46,142 bases of DNA from CAZOZP01 sp964584325. Lineage in GTDB: Bacteria; Bacteroidota; Ignavibacteria; Ignavibacteriales; Melioribacteraceae. Where the stretch lies: contig CAZOZP010000026.1 of assembly GCA_964584325.1 (NCBI GenBank), positions 1-46,142 of the forward strand, written 5' to 3'. Position numbers and translations under genes: made by a program. This document shows, one piece after another, positions 1 through 8,492 of this stretch. The number at the start of each line of letters is the position of its first letter. The stretch's first letter is position 1. The notes beneath the pieces are model-generated. The model ran no database searches and was not told the DNA's origin. It worked only from the letters and a program-made list of their open reading frames with translations.

Positions 1-422
1 GAAATGAACCGGACGCTTTTGGAAATGCCATCGAACAACTTCACAATGAGATGTGTTCACAAAGAAATGTCATCGAAAAACTTCGCAATGAGATGTGTTC
101 CTGCCACAATGTCATAAAAATATTTCGAAATGAACCGGACGCTTTTGGAAATGCCATCGAACAACTTCACAATGAGATGTGTTCACAAAGAAATGTCATC
201 GAAAAACTTCGCAATGAGATGTGTTCCTGCCACAATGTCATAAAAACATTTCGAAATGAACCGGACGCTTTTGGAAATGCCAGCGAACAATTTCACAATG
301 AGATGTGTTCACAAAGAAATGTCATCGAACAACTTCACAATGTCATCGAACAACTTCACAATGAGATGTAACTCTGCCACATTGTCAACTGAGCATTAAA
401 CAATGAACAGGGAAACAATAAT
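1..422. repeat. Nested tandem repeat array (126-bp unit of six 21-bp subunits)
   Basis: The tetranucleotide AATG recurs at exactly 21-bp intervals from position 3 to 402: twenty phases, with one variant (ATTG at 381). Six distinct 21-mers form a 126-bp higher-order unit, with copies starting at 1, 127 and 253. In the third copy the order changes: after 318 one subunit is repeated twice (318 and 339), then the units decay. The array lies downstream of mtgA and runs off the left edge, so its full size is unknown. Because 21 and 126 are multiples of three, a reading frame (ATG at 51, stop at 369-371) stays open through the array. It is also open to the window edge, has no visible ribosome binding site, and encodes seven-residue repeats each starting with Asn. 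I treat it as a repeat rather than a gene. Confidence 0.9.
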
Positions 423-1129
423 TATAATCCATTCGCCGTAAGATATGATTTACCCCCGAGCTGAGAGATCTGCCGTTGAATCCAATTTGCTCTTCGAAGG
501 GTGTAGCCTGAAGGACGATTAACTCTGAATCTTACCGGATTAGGCAGAACTGCAGCCATAAGCGATGCCTGTGCCGCATTAAGCTTTGAGGGAGTTCTCT
601 TAAAATACTGTTTTGCCGCGGATGTTACCCCGAATGTGCAGTTCCCGAACTGAGCTGTGTTCAGATAAACTTCCAGTATTCTCTGTTTTGACCAGAGAAG
701 TTCCATCAATAATGTAATATATGCCTCTGCTCCTTTCCTTATCCAGCTTTTCCCGGACCAAAGGAAAAGATTTTTTGCGGTTTGCTGACTAATTGTACTT
801 GCACCTCTTACTCTTCTGCCTTTTTCTGCTTCTTCAAGCGCATCTTCAATGGATTTTAGATCAAAACCCCAGTGCTCGGCAAAAGTCTGGTCTTCGGCGG
901 CTATTACAGCCATTTTCATATTCGAAGAAATATCGTCATAGTCAGTCCACTCGTGCAAAACTTCATCGCAATCATTTTCAGTAAAAAGGGATTCTACCTG
1001 TCGCTGAAGTATAAATGAAGAAGTGGGAGGATCAATAACTTTAAATAAGAGTACGAATAAAATAGGAATCAGAAGTATTGAAGCTACTGAAAGTAACGCA
1101 AATTTAATTATTTTAAATATTGTTTTCAT
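422..1129 (-). CDS. mtgA: Monofunctional biosynthetic peptidoglycan transglycosylase
   Basis: GT51 family enzyme that polymerises lipid II into glycan strands at the outer face of the inner membrane. The 235-aa protein has one N-terminal membrane anchor (about residues 6-30) and then a single GT51 domain. The first catalytic motif AAEDQTF has Glu79. The donor-site motif GASTISQQTAKNLFLW lies at about 109-124. The second catalytic motif KQRILEVYLN has Glu153. No transpeptidase domain follows, so it is the monofunctional MtgA type and not a class A PBP. It starts 4 bp after hemL ends and is probably the last gene of a hemB-hemL-mtgA transcript. No clear ribosome binding site precedes it, so coupling to hemL translation is plausible. 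Confidence 0.93.
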   Translation of the reverse strand: MKTIFKIIKFALLSVASILLIPILFVLLFKVIDPPTSSFILQRQVESLFTENDCDEVLHEWTDYDDISSNMKMAVIAAEDQTFAEHWGFDLKSIEDALEEAEKGRRVRGASTISQQTAKNLFLWSGKSWIRKGAEAYITLLMELLWSKQRILEVYLNTAQFGNCTFGVTSAAKQYFKRTPSKLNAAQASLMAAVLPNPVRFRVNRPSGYTLRRANWIQRQISQLGGKSYLTANGL

Positions 1130-1133
1130 AATA

Positions 1134-2426
1134 TCAGAGTTTTGAGGATTTTAGAGATTCATAATGAGCATCAATTGTTTTACTGATATCTTCTTCCGTA
1201 TGTGCGGTAGAAATAAACAAAGCTTCAAACTGAGCAGGGGGAAGATATATACCTCTTGAAAGCATTTCGTTAAAATATCGTGCATATTCTGAAGTATTTG
1301 AATTAAGAGCAGTTTTGAAATCCGTAACAGGCTTTTCGGTAAAGAACATACACAACATAGACCCGGCAAAGTTAATAGTATAGTTTTTCCCTACTCTGTT
1401 AAGGTTATCTTTCATCCCGTCAATCAGCATTCTTGATAGATTATATAACTTGGTGTATAAATCAGAATTGTCTTTGATATGGCTTAATGCCGCAAAACCT
1501 GCCGCCATGGCCATAGGATTTCCGCTGAGTGTGCCTGCCTGATATACCGGTCCGGCAGGAGCAAGAACCTGCATAATATCTTTCCTTCCTCCGAATGCAC
1601 CTACAGGCAAACCGCCGCCGATAATCTTTCCGAATGTGGTAAGATCAGGTTTAATATCATAAATTTCCTGTGCTCCGCCTTTGGCAATCCTGAAGCCTGT
1701 CATAACCTCATCAAATATCAAAATAATGTTTTCTTTCGTGCAAAGTTCTCTTAATCCGTAAAGAAAATCTTTCCTTGCCGTAACAACACCCATATTGCCT
1801 GCAATAGGTTCAATGATTACCGCCGCAATATTTCCCTTGTTAGCTTCAATCAATGCCTTTACTGAATCAAGATCGTTGTAATCAGCTGTTAAAGTATCTG
1901 ATGCAGTTCCCGGTGTAACTCCCGGACTTGTGGGTGTTCCGAAGGTAAGTGCTCCGCTTCCGGCTTTAATCAGAAAGAAATCAGCATGTCCGTGGTAACA
2001 TCCTTCAAACTTTATAATTTTATTCTTTCCTGTAAATCCGCGTGCGGCTCTGGCTGCGCTCATAGTTGCTTCCGTTCCGCTGTTTACCATTCGGATCATT
2101 TCAATGGATGGCACAAGTCCTTTAATGATTTTGGCCATTTCAACTTCTATCTCTGAAGGAGTACCGAAACTTGTACCCTTATCAAGAGCTTTTATTAGAG
2201 CTTCCTTTATGAAATCAGGGTTATGTCCGAATAAATGCGGTCCCCAGCTCCCTATATAATCTATATAATTATTGCCGTCGATATCAGTAAGGCGGCTTCC
2301 TTTTCCTGATGCCATAAAAACAGGTGTTCCGCCAACAGCCTTAAATGCTCTTACGGGAGAATTTACACCTCCGGGAATATGTTTAAGCGCTTCTTCAAAT
2401 ACTGCTTTACTTTTAGTTATGTTCAT
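1134..2426 (-). CDS. hemL: Glutamate-1-semialdehyde 2,1-aminomutase
   Basis: PLP-dependent enzyme that converts glutamate-1-semialdehyde to 5-aminolevulinate in the C5 tetrapyrrole pathway. The length (430 aa) and the N-terminus with HIPGGVNSPVRAF are typical of the family. The PLP-anchoring lysine is Lys267 in TFGKIIGGGLPVGAFGG, and the cofactor aspartate is in IFDEVMTGFR (about 239). The start ATG directly abuts the hemB stop (TAGATG, no gap). GAGG lies about 12 nt upstream, so the two are co-transcribed and probably translationally coupled. Its product feeds hemB, the adjacent gene. Nothing in the sequence looks damaged. Confidence 0.97.
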   Translation of the reverse strand: MNITKSKAVFEEALKHIPGGVNSPVRAFKAVGGTPVFMASGKGSRLTDIDGNNYIDYIGSWGPHLFGHNPDFIKEALIKALDKGTSFGTPSEIEVEMAKIIKGLVPSIEMIRMVNSGTEATMSAARAARGFTGKNKIIKFEGCYHGHADFFLIKAGSGALTFGTPTSPGVTPGTASDTLTADYNDLDSVKALIEANKGNIAAVIIEPIAGNMGVVTARKDFLYGLRELCTKENIILIFDEVMTGFRIAKGGAQEIYDIKPDLTTFGKIIGGGLPVGAFGGRKDIMQVLAPAGPVYQAGTLSGNPMAMAAGFAALSHIKDNSDLYTKLYNLSRMLIDGMKDNLNRVGKNYTINFAGSMLCMFFTEKPVTDFKTALNSNTSEYARYFNEMLSRGIYLPPAQFEALFISTAHTEEDISKTIDAHYESLKSSKL

Positions 2427-3410
2427 CTATTTAACCTCATCAATCATTGCAGCGGCTTCTTTAGCAAAATAAGTTAGAACTAAGTCGGCTCCGGCTCTTT
2501 TAATAGATATCAGCGATTCCCAGATTACTCGTTTTTCATCAATCCAGCCGTTTAATCCGGCGGCTTTTATCATTGCATATTCACCGCTTACCTGATATGC
2601 GGCAAGGGGAGAATTTATATTATCCTTAACTCTTCTTATTATATCAAGATAGGCCCCGGCTGGTTTAACCATTATTATGTCGGCTCCTTCATTTATATCG
2701 GAAATTGCTTCTCTCAGAGCTTCGTCAGAATTAGCAATATCCATCTGGTGAGTTTTTCTGTCGCCGAAAGCAGGGGCAGATTCAGCGGCATCGCGGAATG
2801 GGCCGTAAAATCCCGAACTGTATTTAACTGCATAACTCATTATAGGAATATTGCAAAAACCTTTTGAATCAAGTGCCTTTCTTATTGAAACAATTCTGCC
2901 GTCCATCATATCGGATGGAGCAATTATGTCGGCCCCGGCCTCTGCGTGTGAAAGAGCTTCCTTTATGAGAACTTCTACAGTCTCGTCATTAAGAATTTCC
3001 TCGCCTTTAAGTAGTCCGCAATGTCCGTGAGAAGTATATTCACACAAACAGACATCAGTAATAACGAGAAGCTTTTTGCAGGATGATTTTATTGCCCTTA
3101 CAGCTTGCTGAATTATTCCTTCAGGATTATATGCTTCAGATCCTTTTTCATCTTTGCGTGCAGGTATTCCGAAAAGAATAACTGCAGGTATCCCCAGTTT
3201 TTCAACTTCAAGGCATTCTTTTACAAGATTATCAACTGACATCTGAAACACCCCGGGCATTGATTTAACTTCCTTGCGGATTCCTTCTCCCGGTACAACG
3301 AAAAGCGGGTAAATCAAATCATTTTTGCATAATTCGGTCTCTTTTACCATTTCTCTCAGTAAAGCATTACCGCGAAGTCTGCGATGTCTGATAAGTGGAT
3401 ACTCTGACAT
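2427..3410 (-). CDS. hemB: Delta-aminolevulinic acid dehydratase (porphobilinogen synthase)
   Basis: Condenses two 5-aminolevulinate molecules into porphobilinogen. I choose the ATG at 3410 (327 aa, beginning MSEYPLIRHRRLRG). GAGG sits 6 nt upstream, the length fits the family, and the longer frame to 3458 adds an unrelated leader that would cross the probable promoter. Schiff-base lysines are Lys196 (MSYAVKYSSGFYGPFRDA) and Lys249 (MVKPAGAYLD). The metal ligands Cys121, Cys123 and Cys131 (DVCLCEYTSHGHCG) mark a zinc-type enzyme. It is the first gene of the minus-strand hemB-hemL-mtgA unit and is divergent from the rnf operon. Confidence 0.96.
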   Translation of the reverse strand: MSEYPLIRHRRLRGNALLREMVKETELCKNDLIYPLFVVPGEGIRKEVKSMPGVFQMSVDNLVKECLEVEKLGIPAVILFGIPARKDEKGSEAYNPEGIIQQAVRAIKSSCKKLLVITDVCLCEYTSHGHCGLLKGEEILNDETVEVLIKEALSHAEAGADIIAPSDMMDGRIVSIRKALDSKGFCNIPIMSYAVKYSSGFYGPFRDAAESAPAFGDRKTHQMDIANSDEALREAISDINEGADIIMVKPAGAYLDIIRRVKDNINSPLAAYQVSGEYAMIKAAGLNGWIDEKRVIWESLISIKRAGADLVLTYFAKEAAAMIDEVK

Positions 3411-3431
3411 AATTACCTCAAAATATTTCTG

Positions 3432-3439
3432 CAAAACTA
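3432..3439 (-). promoter_or_regulatory. Candidate -7 element for hemB
   Basis: On the minus strand this reads TAGTTTTG, matching the Bacteroidota sigma-A -7 consensus TAnnTTTG. It lies 22 bp upstream of the chosen hemB start. No convincing -33 TTTG was found at the expected spacing, so the call rests on the -7 match and position. Confidence 0.4.
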
Positions 3440-3521
3440 ATGTTTTTTTCAATAACACGACGGAAAAACTTTACAGTCATTATTTTTCTTTTCCTGCTAC
3501 AATTCTTGGTTTGGTATTCGA

Positions 3522-3529
3522 TAAATTTG
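3522..3529 (+). promoter_or_regulatory. Candidate -7 element for the rnf operon
   Basis: TAAATTTG matches the TAnnTTTG consensus 37 bp upstream of the rnfC start, in the 156-bp divergent gap between hemB and rnfC. The TTTG at 3510-3513 is too close to serve as a standard -33 element, so this is a weak call. Confidence 0.3.
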
Positions 3530-3566
3530 TATTTTTATAAGCAAGTTTTATTATTTCCGGTGAAAT

Positions 3567-4904
3567 ATGAGTTTATTTAGCGGTAAAAGTTCTTTTGCCG
3601 GAGGAGTACATCCTCCGCAGACAGAAGAACTCTCAGCCGGCATAGCATTTGAGATAATGCCGGTCCCTTCAAAAGTTTTAATTCCCTTAAGTCAGCATTT
3701 AGGCAAACCTGCAAAACCTATAGTAATGAAAGGTGCAGATGTTATTGCCGGTGAAGTAATAGCAGAAGCAGACGGTTTCGTTTCTTCGCCTGTTATGTCG
3801 AGTATAAGCGGAAAAGTAACAAAAATTACAGTTAATGCAACTGTTTCAGGATTTCCTAAAGATGTAATAGAGATAACAGCATCTGATAATCCTGAAGAAA
3901 AATTCTTTAAACCTATGGACTACAAAATAGCAACTCCCTCAGAATTGCTGGCAAGAATTAAAGAAGCCGGAATTGTAGGGCAGGGTGGTGCAGCATTCCC
4001 TACATTTATCAAACTTAGTCCGCCCCCGGATAAGAAAATTGATTACATAATTCTTAACGGCTGTGAGTGTGAACCATATCTTACCAGAGATTACAGATAC
4101 ATGGTAGAAAAGACGGCGGAAGTTATTGAGGGATTGAAAATATCTATGAAAGCCGCAGGTGTACCCAAGGGTATAATAGGAATTGAAGATAACAAGCCTT
4201 TGGCTTTGAAGATTATTAATGATGCAATCGGAAAAGATGATTCAATCAGTTGTGTCGCACTCAAAACAAAATATCCCCAGGGCGCGGAAAAAATGCTAAT
4301 TAAAGCGGCAACGGGAAGAGAAGTACCACCGGGGAAGCTTCCTTTTGAAATAGGCATAATAATTCAGAATATTGGTACAGCCGTTGAAATTTCCGAGGCG
4401 GTAACAAAGGGGATTATTCCTCTGTTTGCAGCTTTAACTGTTTCAGGAAGAGGTATTGGGAGGACAGGCAACTTTTACGTAAGGATAGGAACGCCGATAG
4501 CGGATGTAATTGAATACTGCGGCGGATTAAAAGATGAAGCACTTAAGGTAATTGCCGGGGGGCCAATGATGGGTTTCGGGCAATATGATCTTTCGGCCCC
4601 GGTTGTGAAAGCCACATCCGGAATACTGGCTTTAACCGCAGAAGAAATAAAGCGCGGAAAAGAAACGAGCTGTCTTAGGTGCGGACAGTGTGTAGATGTT
4701 TGCCCGATGAATCTGCTTCCTACGAAACTGGCAAAACTGATTCAAAACAGCAGAGTTGAAGAAGCAGGAGAGTACGGATTAAATAATTGCATGGAATGCG
4801 GTTCCTGCTCTTATGTTTGTCCGGCTAATCTGCCGCTTGTTCAGTGGATAAGAATAGGTAAAAAACAGCTTGTGAAAATCAATAAAGAGAAAAAATCCGC
4901 ATAA
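3567..4904 (+). CDS. rnfC: Rnf electron transport complex subunit C
   Basis: Peripheral iron-sulfur and NADH-binding subunit of the Rnf complex, which couples ferredoxin:NAD+ electron transfer to Na+ or H+ translocation. The 445-aa protein has the family N-terminus (GGVHPPQTEEL), a flavin/NADH-binding region with VGQGGAAFPTFIKL and NGCECEPYLTRDYR (about 140-175), and two [4Fe-4S] motifs. These are Cys369, 372, 375, 379 and Cys408, 411, 414, 418. It opens the six-gene operon rnfC-D-G-E-A-B, whose order is like that of anaerobes using Rnf for respiration. Upstream hemB runs the other way. The sequence does not settle which ion is coupled. Confidence 0.97.
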   Translation: MSLFSGKSSFAGGVHPPQTEELSAGIAFEIMPVPSKVLIPLSQHLGKPAKPIVMKGADVIAGEVIAEADGFVSSPVMSSISGKVTKITVNATVSGFPKDVIEITASDNPEEKFFKPMDYKIATPSELLARIKEAGIVGQGGAAFPTFIKLSPPPDKKIDYIILNGCECEPYLTRDYRYMVEKTAEVIEGLKISMKAAGVPKGIIGIEDNKPLALKIINDAIGKDDSISCVALKTKYPQGAEKMLIKAATGREVPPGKLPFEIGIIIQNIGTAVEISEAVTKGIIPLFAALTVSGRGIGRTGNFYVRIGTPIADVIEYCGGLKDEALKVIAGGPMMGFGQYDLSAPVVKATSGILALTAEEIKRGKETSCLRCGQCVDVCPMNLLPTKLAKLIQNSRVEEAGEYGLNNCMECGSCSYVCPANLPLVQWIRIGKKQLVKINKEKKSA

Positions 4905-4919
4905 TATTGGAAATCTGAG

Positions 4920-5879
4920 ATGGAAGAATCTAAAGAATTAAAACTGGCACTTACAAGTTCGCCTCATATTCATTCGAAATGGACAACGCAAAAAGCAATG
5001 ATTACCGTTATTGCCGCATTACTGCCCTCTGCAGCCGCGGCTGTAATATTTTTCGGAGTTGAACAGCTTATAGTTTTGTTCACGGCAATAATTTTTGCGG
5101 CACTAAGTGAATCGCTGGTTAGACTTATTAGGAAACAAAATAATTCGATTTGGGAAGGAAGCGGAATTCTCACCGGACTCCTTCTGGGATTAACACTGCC
5201 CCCAGGTTTTTCAGTTACCGGAACAGCTATCGGAGCAGTTGTAGCTGTTATAATAGGTAAAGAAGTTTTCGGTGGATTAGGAAACAATATATTTAATCCG
5301 GCATTGGTGGGCAGAGCATTTCTTCAGGCGGCCTTCCCTACTCAGATGACAAGCTGGACTACTCCAAATCTTGCTTCCGACAGCATTACGCAGGCAACTC
5401 CTCTTGCATTTTTCAAATACGGACATCAGACTTTTGGAGATTTGAACTCTCTTTTTGCAGGTAACATTAACGGTTCTTTGGGAGAGACTTCGGCTATTGC
5501 AATTCTAATCGGAGGATTATTCCTCCTTTTTGCGGGAGTTATAAACTGGCGCATACCTTTCTCCATTTTAGCTTCTGCATTTTTGTTTTCCGGAGTTTTA
5601 TTTTTCGTAAATCCCTCGGGATATCTCCCGCCTATTAATCATATTCTCTCGGGCGGATTGCTTTTCGGTGCATTTTTTATGGCTACCGACTGGGTAACTT
5701 CTCCAATTACAGGAAAAGGGATGCTTGTTTACGGTACAGGAATAGGCCTTCTTGTTATTACAATAAGAACATGGGGCGGTCCGCCGGAGGGCGTGATGTA
5801 TGTTATTCTTCTTATGAATGCTGTTACTCCTTTAATTAATAGATTTACGAGACCCCGATTTTTTGGAGACAAGAAATGA
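4920..5879 (+). CDS. rnfD: Rnf electron transport complex subunit D
   Basis: Integral membrane subunit of Rnf that carries a covalently bound FMN. The 319-aa protein has many hydrophobic segments. The family core NNIFNPALVGRAF (about 121-133) is followed by the flavinylation region DSITQATPLAF, with Thr160 as the probable FMN-linked residue. The usual SGAT form is TQAT here, a conservative change. The C-terminal region with FFMATDWVTSPIT is also typical of the NqrB/RnfD family. The gene follows rnfC by 15 bp and overlaps rnfG by 4 bp (ATGA), consistent with one polycistronic message. Confidence 0.95.
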   Translation: MEESKELKLALTSSPHIHSKWTTQKAMITVIAALLPSAAAAVIFFGVEQLIVLFTAIIFAALSESLVRLIRKQNNSIWEGSGILTGLLLGLTLPPGFSVTGTAIGAVVAVIIGKEVFGGLGNNIFNPALVGRAFLQAAFPTQMTSWTTPNLASDSITQATPLAFFKYGHQTFGDLNSLFAGNINGSLGETSAIAILIGGLFLLFAGVINWRIPFSILASAFLFSGVLFFVNPSGYLPPINHILSGGLLFGAFFMATDWVTSPITGKGMLVYGTGIGLLVITIRTWGGPPEGVMYVILLMNAVTPLINRFTRPRFFGDKK

Positions 5880-6436
5880 ACAATACGGCAAAAATGATTA
5901 TTGTACTAACTGCAATAGGTATTATAAGCGGTGGTCTTCTTACTTATGTAAATACCTGGGCGGAGCCTGAAATCATCCGTCACAGACAAGAGGAAACACA
6001 GAATGCCCTTAAAGAAATAATTCCGGGCGCCTCAGAATTCAGAAAAATCAGTAATGCTGAATTTGCTTACTTTGAAGCATTGCATAAAGACGGTTCTCCT
6101 GCAGGTTATCTTTTTGTGAATTCCGGCAATGGTTATCAGGGGAATATTTCGGTTCTTGTAGGACTGGATTCCGCAAGAAAGACTGTTCTTGGCATAAAGG
6201 TTCTTGAACAATCGGAAACCCCCGGATTAGGGACAAAAGCTTCTGAACCTGCTTATACAGATCAATTCAGAGGTTTTCCTGCAAACGAATCAATTGCGTG
6301 GAAAAAAGTTAGAACTAAGGCCAATGAAATAGAAGCAGTAACCGGAGCAACAATATCTTCAAAAGCTATAGGCGGAATTGTTGAAAACGGTATAATGCTT
6401 TTTAACAGGAATTTTTCGGAGCATATAAATGAATAA
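5876..6436 (+). CDS. rnfG: Rnf electron transport complex subunit G
   Basis: Periplasmically exposed FMN-binding subunit with one N-terminal membrane anchor (about residues 5-27). The FMN_bind domain includes GLDSARKTVLGIKVLEQSETPGLG, where SETPGLG is the family hallmark. Near the C-terminus EAVTGATISSKAIGG gives the flavinylation motif, with Thr159 as the expected FMN-linked residue. At 186 aa it is of normal length. It overlaps rnfD by 4 bp and rnfE by 8 bp. Covalent FMN attachment requires an ApbE-type flavin transferase, which is not encoded in this window. Confidence 0.95.
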   Translation: MNNTAKMIIVLTAIGIISGGLLTYVNTWAEPEIIRHRQEETQNALKEIIPGASEFRKISNAEFAYFEALHKDGSPAGYLFVNSGNGYQGNISVLVGLDSARKTVLGIKVLEQSETPGLGTKASEPAYTDQFRGFPANESIAWKKVRTKANEIEAVTGATISSKAIGGIVENGIMLFNRNFSEHINE

Positions 6437-7103
6437 TTCAATGAGCAAAGATTTAATAAAAGGAATCTGGGACGAAAATCCGATATTTAAACAAGTTCTG
6501 GGAATGTGTCCGACCCTTGCAGTAACCGTAACTGCAGAAAACGGTATTGCAATGGCTTTGGCCACTACATTCGTTCTTGTTTTTTCAAGTATGATTATTT
6601 CCACAGTCAGAAAGCTGATTCCGCCGCAAGTTCGAATTGCTTCTTATATTGTAATTATTGCAACATTCGTTACTCTTGTGGATCTGATAATGAAAGCTCA
6701 GTTCCCGGCTTTAAGTAAAGCCTTAGGTCCTTTCATTCCTTTAATAGTGGTAAACTGCATAATACTTGGCAGGGCAGAAGCATTTGCCTCAAAAAACGGA
6801 ATATTTCGTTCTGCACTCGATGCCCTTGGAATGGGTGCCGGATTCTTCATTGCATTATTTACTCTTAGTTCTATAAGAGAATTACTCGGGTCAGGAAAGA
6901 TTTTAGGCTATACAGTTTTTACTGAAGCTTTTACTGACCCTATGCTGGTGATGATTCTACCGCCCGGTGCGTTTATTACTTTAGGGCTTATTCTCGGATA
7001 TATTAACTTCGGAAGAATAAGAGGAAAACGGATTAAACTGGAAAAGATAATAAACGAACATAAAAGCAGAACATCCGAAATAAGTGTAGGGGGGGAAGCC
7101 TAA
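6429..7103 (+). CDS. rnfE: Rnf electron transport complex subunit E
   Basis: Integral membrane subunit of the RnfE/NqrD family with six predicted hydrophobic helices. Family features include the N-terminal LIKGIWDENPIFKQVLGMCPTLAVT and PFIPLIVVNCIILGRAEAFAS (about 98-118). The latter is the conserved half-helix with the Cys that pairs with RnfA around a buried iron-sulfur site in related complexes. GGAG lies 7 nt before the ATG at 6429, supporting this start over ATG 6441, although it overlaps rnfG by 8 bp. rnfA follows with no gap. Confidence 0.95.
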   Translation: MNNSMSKDLIKGIWDENPIFKQVLGMCPTLAVTVTAENGIAMALATTFVLVFSSMIISTVRKLIPPQVRIASYIVIIATFVTLVDLIMKAQFPALSKALGPFIPLIVVNCIILGRAEAFASKNGIFRSALDALGMGAGFFIALFTLSSIRELLGSGKILGYTVFTEAFTDPMLVMILPPGAFITLGLILGYINFGRIRGKRIKLEKIINEHKSRTSEISVGGEA

Positions 7104-7679
7104 ATGGAAGTCATACTTATCTTTTTATCAGCCGCTGTAGTCAATAATTTTGTACTCAGCCAATTTCTCGGAATTTGTCCTTTCATAGGGGTTTCGAATA
7201 AGCTTTCATCTGCTCTGTCTATGGGAATTGCTACAACATTCGTAATGATCCTCACAGCGGTTGTATCCTGGGTAATTAACGCATACATTTTAATTCCTTA
7301 TGAATTAGGATACTTGCAGATAGTTGCGTTTATTCTTGTTATAGCCTCTCTTGTTCAGTTTGTTGAAATGGTAATTAAGAAAGTAAGCCAGCCTCTGTAC
7401 CGCGCTTTGGGAATTTTCCTTCCGTTAATAACCACAAACTGTGCTATTCTCGGATTGGCATTGTTTATCGTTATGAGAGAATATACCCTTCTTAAAAGCG
7501 TGTTTTTCGGATTGGGTGCAGGAACGGGATTTACACTTGCTCTTGTTATTATGGCCGGGATAAGAGAGGAACTCGAACTTGCTGATGTTCCGCCGGCATT
7601 TAAAGGTGTTCCGGTTACCTTAATTACAGCCGGTATATTAGCCCTTGCTTTTATGGGCTTTTCAGGAATGATTAAATAA
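7104..7679 (+). CDS. rnfA: Rnf electron transport complex subunit A
   Basis: Integral membrane subunit of the RnfA/NqrE family, paralogous to RnfE with inverted topology. The 191-aa protein shows the hallmarks NNFVLSQFLGICPFIGVSNK (Cys about 25) and LPLITTNCAILG (Cys about 113). A run of G residues followed by GAAG sits just before the rnfE stop, and the ATG directly follows that stop (TAAATG). Together with RnfD and RnfE it forms the membrane core for ion translocation. Confidence 0.95.
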   Translation: MEVILIFLSAAVVNNFVLSQFLGICPFIGVSNKLSSALSMGIATTFVMILTAVVSWVINAYILIPYELGYLQIVAFILVIASLVQFVEMVIKKVSQPLYRALGIFLPLITTNCAILGLALFIVMREYTLLKSVFFGLGAGTGFTLALVIMAGIREELELADVPPAFKGVPVTLITAGILALAFMGFSGMIK

Positions 7680-7694
7680 GAATCAGGAGAAAAA

Positions 7695-8492
7695 ATGGAT
7701 CCGTTATTAATAGCAGCGGTTTCTACTTTAGGAGGGTTAGGAATTATTTTTGCCGGGGGACTGGCATTTGCAGATAAAAAGCTCAGGGTTGAAGAAGACC
7801 CGAGAATCGATTTGGTTCAGGATGCACTTCCGGGTGCAAACTGCGGAGCTTGCGGAAAAGCCGGTTGTCGCGACTTTGCCGAAAGCATAGTTAACGGAAC
7901 TGCTAAGTTGAACGGCTGCAGTGTTGGAGGAAATGATACGGCACAAAGAATATCTGAGATACTCGGCATTGAAGCAGGCATAACTGAAAAAAAATATCCG
8001 GTAATACTTTGCCGCGGAGGAAATGCTGAAGCGGTTAATAAAATGACAAAGTATTTAGGGCCAATGAGTTGTTCGGCAATTACAATAGTTTCCGGCGGCG
8101 ATAAACTATGTATGTACGGTTGTGTAGGCGGAGGCGACTGCGTTACCGCTTGTCCGTTCGATGCCATGATAATGAATGAGAACGGACTGCCGGAAGTAGT
8201 GAAGGAATTATGCACAGGCTGCGGAGTCTGTGCTCAGGTTTGTCCGCGTAATGTAATTGAAATGCATCCGGATTCACATAAAGTATTTGTCTTATGCAAA
8301 AATCACGATGATCCTAAAACAGCAAAGGAAGTATGTACTGTTGCTTGTACCGGTTGCGGAATTTGCGTAAGGAAAGCAGGTGATGGTATGTCGATGGATA
8401 ATTATCTTCCCATAATTGATTATGAAAAACTAGATCCGGAAACAATTCCGTTCGATAAATGCAAATCTTCCTCAATCAGAAGGTTCAATTAG
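7695..8492 (+). CDS. rnfB: Rnf electron transport complex subunit B (ferredoxin-like)
   Basis: Multi-cluster iron-sulfur subunit that accepts electrons from reduced ferredoxin. The 265-aa protein has an N-terminal membrane helix (about 4-24). A Fe-S domain follows with Cys50, 53, 58 and 75 (ANCGACGKAGC to LNGC). Two ferredoxin-type [4Fe-4S] motifs follow in YGCVGGGDCVTACPFDAM and LCTGCGVCAQVCPRNVIEM, with further cysteines in VACTGCGICVRKAG. Here it is the last rnf gene, and an RseC-like gene starts immediately after its stop codon. Confidence 0.96.
   Translation: MDPLLIAAVSTLGGLGIIFAGGLAFADKKLRVEEDPRIDLVQDALPGANCGACGKAGCRDFAESIVNGTAKLNGCSVGGNDTAQRISEILGIEAGITEKKYPVILCRGGNAEAVNKMTKYLGPMSCSAITIVSGGDKLCMYGCVGGGDCVTACPFDAMIMNENGLPEVVKELCTGCGVCAQVCPRNVIEMHPDSHKVFVLCKNHDDPKTAKEVCTVACTGCGICVRKAGDGMSMDNYLPIIDYEKLDPETIPFDKCKSSSIRRFN

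Noticed and set aside
1..422. CRISPR array
   Set aside because: The repeats are contiguous 21-bp/126-bp units with no unique spacers and no cas genes.
793..984. Plus-strand frame opposite mtgA
   Set aside because: It is a shadow of the well-supported mtgA gene, has no family features, and is one of many such antisense frames in the window.
3411..3458. Longer hemB start
   Set aside because: The extension adds a non-family leader, crosses the likely -7 element, and lacks the GAGG site found before 3410.
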